A DNA stretch of 25,623 bases from Krasilnikovozyma curviuscula (lineage: Eukaryota > Basidiomycota > Tremellomycetes > Cystofilobasidiales > Mrakiaceae), in contig MVAQ01000273.1 of assembly GCA_014825775.1 (NCBI GenBank), positions 1 to 25,623 on the forward strand, read 5' to 3'. The notes beneath the pieces are model-generated. The model was not told the DNA's origin. It saw nothing but the letters and a program-made list of their open reading frames with translations, and ran no database searches. Position numbers and translations under genes: made by a program. Below are positions 21,030 through 25,623 of the stretch, in pieces. The first letter of the stretch is position 1. The number at the start of each line of letters is the position of its first letter.

Positions 21030-24000
21030 CTAAATACCAACAGTAGAGAACCTCTTTATAAATAAAGTACCAAATTGTCCCACTGTCGAAGTCTTGATCC
21101 TTCTGCTTTCCAGTTCTCCTAAAAAGGCCGTCACCAACACTTGAGCTGGTGGATCCAAATATACCGTTACCTTCAGAAATACAGACACTGCCTCCGACAG
21201 CAAGCGTATCAGGTAACCGTCCGTCTGTTCAAGGCCATCGAGCACCTCGAAGACCCATCTGCTAGTAAGCATGGTGGCGGTACTTATTCTTCGTTCAGAG
21301 AGGAACAACGCTGCAAAAGCAAACCTCCGAGTTCCAAACGTTGGGTCACAGTTTGAGGAGGTAAAGCTATCCCAAAGCAAGGAAAGTGCATCCTTGGATA
21401 CCAGGTGGTGACTCTCTCTCAAGAGTTTGGCTTGTAGTGGGGTTGTCGCCGAAGAGAGGGAGAAAAGGGATCTGACATGACTTTGAAGGGGAATGGAAGG
21501 CGATAAAGGTTGAGAAGCAAAGATATCGAATGAGACGAGCAAGGCGGAGTCCTTAATGCGCTTCACGATGGCTGGAGAGTCGATGGAAGATCCCTGAGAA
21601 TAAGGGTCGCTTCCCGAGGCAAACAAATGAGTTACCGTCGGTCCACTGACTTGAAGAATCACTTTGGGGCAAGCTCCCAGTAAGATCTGGAGGACTTGAA
21701 GATGGGAGGAAGAAAACACGCTGCCGAATCGACCGTAGAAGTGTTAGTAGACCAAAGCAAACTTGAAAAGGAGATGAAAATGTCTTACCCTAATCTTCGA
21801 ATCTCCATCACTAGCCAATTGAGAACTCCAGGTAATAGCCAGTTCAACAGCGGCTGAAAGAAATAAGAGAGGCCAGAAACAAGCCCGTCGTGGTCGATGA
21901 CCAGCTTCTGGAAAGCCAAGATTGACTGAGAAACAATAGTCGTACTCATTTTGAGCAATGAACGAGGATTTGTGGCTCTGGAGAACACAGTGGTCATTAA
22001 ATAGTTGAGATGAACTATGGATGCTGCCAGAAATGAAAAATGGCTTACCGTAATATGTCGTCCGATATCCCATCAGAACCGTAAAGAGCAGTTACCCAGC
22101 CATTCAACAGTTGAAGTGATTCATCACCAAGTTTCTCGGGAAGATGTACTTGGGTGCAAGCCCTCAAACTGGAGGTAGATATGGTCTTCTTCAGTCCGTT
22201 GAGGTTGAAAGTGAAGACAAACGAGTCGGATACCTGGATAATCATCCTGTGTCAGACTTCTCGAGCTCTGAAGAGCATCAGTTGGAAGATAATAACTTAC
22301 TTCTAGCAGCCTCAAACTTGTTTCGACGAAGAGAACAATCTCACCATACATCGCGAGCGTCTCGTTGGCGTTGCCATAGCTATCGCTCTCGAAAGATTCG
22401 ATGAAATATAGAAGTCTTCCGATGACCTCTGATGGGTCTACATGCAGATAGAGAACTGGCAAGTAGAAAGGGTTGTTTATGTAAAACTGGCAAAGATGAG
22501 ACAGCAGATAGAGTTCACTGGATGCCATTTGCTAAACAGAGTATGATAAAGTAAGGCGAGTGTTTCAGAGATAGACCAAGGAAGATCACTCACTTTCGCA
22601 ACAACATCAGAAACAATTTTTTGGGACGAGAAATCCACCATCATCTTGTCAAAGACAAACGTCTTGAGATCTTCAGACGTCGCATCGAGCGACATTTTAC
22701 CTTCCAAGTACGACTGCTCTCAATGCCAAGAAGAGGGCGTAAGTCAGCAATCAAGAAGCTACTCTAGGTAAATCAATCTTTTCACTCACAATTAATCCGC
22801 TCTCGTCTCCCTGGGCGACATCAGCTTCATCACCTACAGTCCACTGTACTCTCGGTACATCGGATTCAAGGACACCCAGCTGAGTCGTCAAATCCATCTG
22901 TTGAGAAGGCGTGATGAATCCCGCAGAGGTCAATTCACTGAGGAGAACCTCCAGTAGGTTGGGGTATCTAAAATTCTCAATAATCGCGTCGATTTAGACC
23001 ACAGCCAAGGAAGATGAGAACTGACTTACTTGGGCAGATCTTCACTCCCTTCATCTGTCTCTAATTCAGCATCCAGATCGAGCTCCATATCCATCCCGAA
23101 TGTCTCAATATCGTCGAGCCCGACCCCGCCTGAACCATGTTCGCTCGCAGTGCCTCTCAGTGTCTGGAGCAGGTCCGACGAGAAGGTCAGGTATTGGCAG
23201 ATTGGATCCGCCAGTGATACAGACAGTCCCAACTGGTTGACAACATCCTTCAAAAGTGGGAACAGTCGTCCAAACACCCAGCATCGGATCCAGCTCCTCG
23301 ATCCAATGGCGTTGAGGGACTTGGAGGCACTCCCCTTCTTGGAGGTGGTGACGGCTTGTATCGGAGAGAGCTGCAGAGGGTCCTGCGCGGTGAGTTCAGC
23401 GATGGAGGCTTTGACGAGGTTGAAGATGATGGATTCAGGTCGTCCAAGGGAAGGCGGAGCGAGGTCTGTGATCCATGTGTGCAGGATGACGAGCTGCTCT
23501 TGGGGTAACGATCGCCGCAGAATGTCTAGGAACTCGATGCTAAAGGGTGACGGTAGGTCTGACGGTGAGGGTTCAGGTAAGAGTGTGGATATTGTCATTG
23601 GAAGGGAGAAGAGGTCTTCGGACGTTTCTGTTTCTAGTGGTGGCTGAGATTGATGCTGGGAAGCTGCTGTCAAGAGATCCAAGTTGGCTAGCAAGTCGAC
23701 ATCCCCATCTTCAGCCGTGACACCAGCCATAGCAAAGAGGTCCATGTCATTCCCGCCTGAAGATGATCTTCCTGTCAACCCTTCTCCAAGCATGCCAGGC
23801 ATTCCACCACCGACATCGAATCCAATTCCAGCCCAGCTCCGCATAGCGTTCTTGAGCATGACAACCTTGTCTCCAACCTCCAGATTCGCCAGTAGCTCTT
23901 CTTTTGACTCGTTTCCATTGATAGTCGGAAACCAGACTTGGGGTGTCAAGCTGAGGATTTCAGTAACTTTGTCGACGACGGTGATGCCTTCATAGAGGAC

Positions 24001-24562
24001 GTCTTCGGTCGACGGTGACGGTGGGAGTAAGGATGGAGCTGTAAATATGATGGCAGCCAAGTCTATAAGATCTGGTACTGATGTTGGGAGGAGTAAGAGG
24101 AGGCCGTGAATAGCAGCTGGAGGCAGTTGGTAGTCGTTTTCGTCACCGCTTTTCGAAGCTGCATTGTCAATTGTGAGTTGAGCTCTAAGCGCGTATGAGA
24201 TGATAGATGGGAGTGATTGTGACTGGAAGGCGAGAGGATTGTGGGTGGTGATGTGAGCGAGGAAAAGGGACGGGTTGAGGAGCGGGTCTGGCGGTGCAAG
24301 GGCGGTGGTAAGGTATGGTTCGAGTAACAAAGCATCACCGTTGTCATTGCTGTCGAGATATCCACTGGCAAACGTTTCTAAAGCAAATGGGGGAGTCAGC
24401 CTATTGTATTCAGAGAGAGGGAGAGACGGAAGGAATGGTTTTACCCAGCAGTTTGCTCGGAGTGAGCTGACCCGACGCCAGTTTGGCTCGGACGAGAGAG
24501 CTGTAGGCCTTTGGGTCGACAGAGTGGGCAAGTGCCTTGAGCGTAAGCTCATCGACCGCCAT
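21030..24562 (-). CDS. MED5: Mediator complex subunit 5 (Med5/Nut1 family)
   Basis: Eight exons, minus strand: 24562-24445, 24377-23030, 22967-22790, 22713-22594, 22531-22301, 22233-22049, 21977-21789, 21720-21030. They total 3060 nt (1019 aa). The protein starts MAVDELTLKALAHSVDPKAY and is largely alpha-helical without catalytic motifs. The best family clue is the C-terminal third: GLSYFFQPLLNWLLPGVLNW, then VMEIRR and LQVLQILLGACP. This resembles the 'EYLLQPFLLPSL...FL...ILQLIL' region I recall from fungal Med5 proteins. The length also fits (yeast Nut1 is about 1130 aa). Med5 sits in the Mediator tail and contributes to regulated RNA polymerase II transcription in the nucleus. Residues ~270-330 are Gly/Ser/Asp-rich and probably a loop. 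Other HEAT-like scaffold proteins remain possible because Med5 sequences diverge strongly. Confidence 0.7.
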
Positions 24563-24742
24563 CCTCACTCACTCTCGACGACGATTGGCAGTCGTCGACA
24601 AACTGTTCGCGGAGAGAGCCAAGCTGGAGTCTGACACTGACCCAGCCCACACAATTTTTGTCTCTATACACTCTCCTTTCACCTTGGTTACTGTAGACAG
24701 ATAGGAACACGACATAACACCCAGACGCAATTATGTTTATTT
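24563..24742. promoter_or_regulatory. Short spacer upstream of Med5
   Basis: Only 180 bp separate the desaturase stop codon from the Med5 start codon on the same (minus) strand. The desaturase 3' UTR and the Med5 promoter must share this space or overlap their neighbours. Confidence 0.45.
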
Positions 24743-25623
24743 TCACCCATCCATCGTTGTTTTGTCCGACTCTAGCCTCGCGACCCTCATCAGCTTCATC
24801 AGTTCCCTCCCCGCCCTCGAATGCTGGTTCAGACCCCCATTGAACGCTCTGCTTGCATCCTTCCATATCAAAGCAGGGGCCTCTTGGTGTCCGTCTTCTC
24901 CGTCTGACGACGACGAGAACCCTGAATCGGACGCATGAGGCGAAGGCGAGAAAGATGGGGGAATACAGTATCGCTTGAGCACCTCCTCTCCTCCAGGCTG
25001 GAAACAAAATGAGATGAGGGGACATTTCTCTCTCTCAATCGGCAGGACGAGTCTGGGACTCACATGCTCTTCCAGATAATCTGTACAGTCCACCACGAAC
25101 CCATCCACGATCAACAACCATCTCCTTTCTTCCCCTTCTCTTCCGACCTGCTTTGCAACCTCCGCTTTACTCCAGACTTCAAACTCACTCTCATGGACCT
25201 CAACCCCCCCATTTCTCATCATACTCTTCCCTCGCTGGAGCAACATCCACCCTTCAGCGTCATCAATCGCCCACCGCGGCGTCGTCTTGACAGTAGGGAC
25301 CAGCGGCGTGTAGTGATGCAGCACATAGATCATCCACTTTGAGGGATCCCAGTCGAAGGAGTGTGGACCATTGGCGTAGTCGGTAGGGAACGCGTGGTGA
25401 TAGTTGTGGTTGCCTTCGCCAGAAGTACAGAGCGCTATGAAGACGTTACCTCGGGAGGTGTTTTCGTCGGAATACAGCTGCGGACCCGTCCAGTGAGCAA
25501 GTGAGTTTATCATGAAGGTAGTGTGCCAGACTGTTTGATTGTCAAAGATGACAGACGATGAGCGAGCGTTGCCAGACCATAGCATGAACCAGGCTCACTG
25601 AATAATCTCGCAATCAGCCCACC
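24743..25623 (-). CDS. Acyl-CoA delta-9 desaturase with C-terminal cytochrome b5 (partial)
   Basis: This is the 3' part of a gene cut by the right edge. Three exons are visible: 25623-25599 (open at its 5' end), 25530-25064, 24997-24743, coding 248 aa to the stop. The sequence begins GGLIARLFIWHTTFMINSLA, keeps the NSLAHW His, and has the third histidine box EGNHNYHHAFPTDY followed by DWDPSKW. These are iron ligands of membrane-bound acyl-CoA desaturases of the ER, which introduce the cis-9 double bond using electrons from cytochrome b5. A fused cytochrome b5 domain follows: WLLIVDGFVVDCTDYLEEHP with GGEEVLKRY and, later, RAFNGGLNQHSRAGRELM. The His of EEHPGG and the His of NQHS are the expected haem ligands. 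An acidic, Ser-rich insert of about 30 residues splits the domain. The first two His boxes and the membrane segments lie outside the window. Confidence 0.9.

Noticed and set aside
23030..23647. 205-aa plus-strand ORF opposite Med5
   Set aside because: Low-complexity complement of the long Med5 exon. The minus-strand frame is open for about 450 codons and splices in frame to seven other exons.
25533..25623. Desaturase reading beginning MLWSGNARSSSV at 25585
   Set aside because: That stretch is intron. An in-frame TGA lies just upstream, while splicing 25599 to 25530 gives GGLIARLFIWHTTFM, which fits desaturases.

Overview
The window is nuclear DNA of a fungus, most likely a basidiomycete. Genes sit on both strands and are interrupted by many short introns (about 55-156 nt) with GT...AG borders and, in several, CTGAC/CTAAC-like branch sites. 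The proteins are typical of fungi: a kinesin-4, a glutathione-degrading Dug3 amidotransferase, Mediator Med5, and a delta-9 desaturase with a fused cytochrome b5. I cannot name the species.

Layout. Positions 1-1547 are repeat-derived: an inverted-repeat element at the left edge (1-458), a decayed retroelement-like ORF (506-about 957, minus strand), and a MITE-like element (961-1547) with 23-bp terminal inverted repeats and eight copies of TCGCGA. Seven protein genes follow. They are a kinesin-4 motor (minus, 15 exons, 1948 aa), mitochondrial ribosomal protein bL36m (plus, 3 exons), Dug3 (plus, 8 exons), a LYAR-type zinc-finger nucleolar protein (plus, 5 exons), a Sec7-PH ARF exchange factor (plus, 8 exons, 1846 aa), Mediator subunit Med5 (minus, 8 exons, 1019 aa), and the 3' part of an acyl-CoA delta-9 desaturase (minus, cut by the right edge). 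I rebuilt each multi-exon model by hand from splice signals. In every one the coding lengths close in frame.

The genes are ordinary housekeeping functions that happen to be neighbours: microtubule motor, mitochondrial translation, glutathione turnover, ribosome biogenesis, ARF/membrane traffic, transcription and lipid desaturation. I see no operon-like logic and no defence, secondary-metabolite or mobile-gene cluster. The kinesin and bL36m genes are divergent and share an 837-bp spacer. The Sec7-PH and Med5 genes converge.

The most interesting points are structural: very small exons (16 nt in the kinesin P-loop, 9 nt at the kinesin C-terminus, 12 nt carrying the Dug3 catalytic Cys, 4 nt inside the LYAR zinc finger), a stop-free 75-nt intron inside the Sec7 domain, tandem repeats in the LYAR-like protein, insertions in the kinesin motor and in the cytochrome b5 domain, and the TCGCGA-rich MITE. 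I did not find a convincing new biological system.
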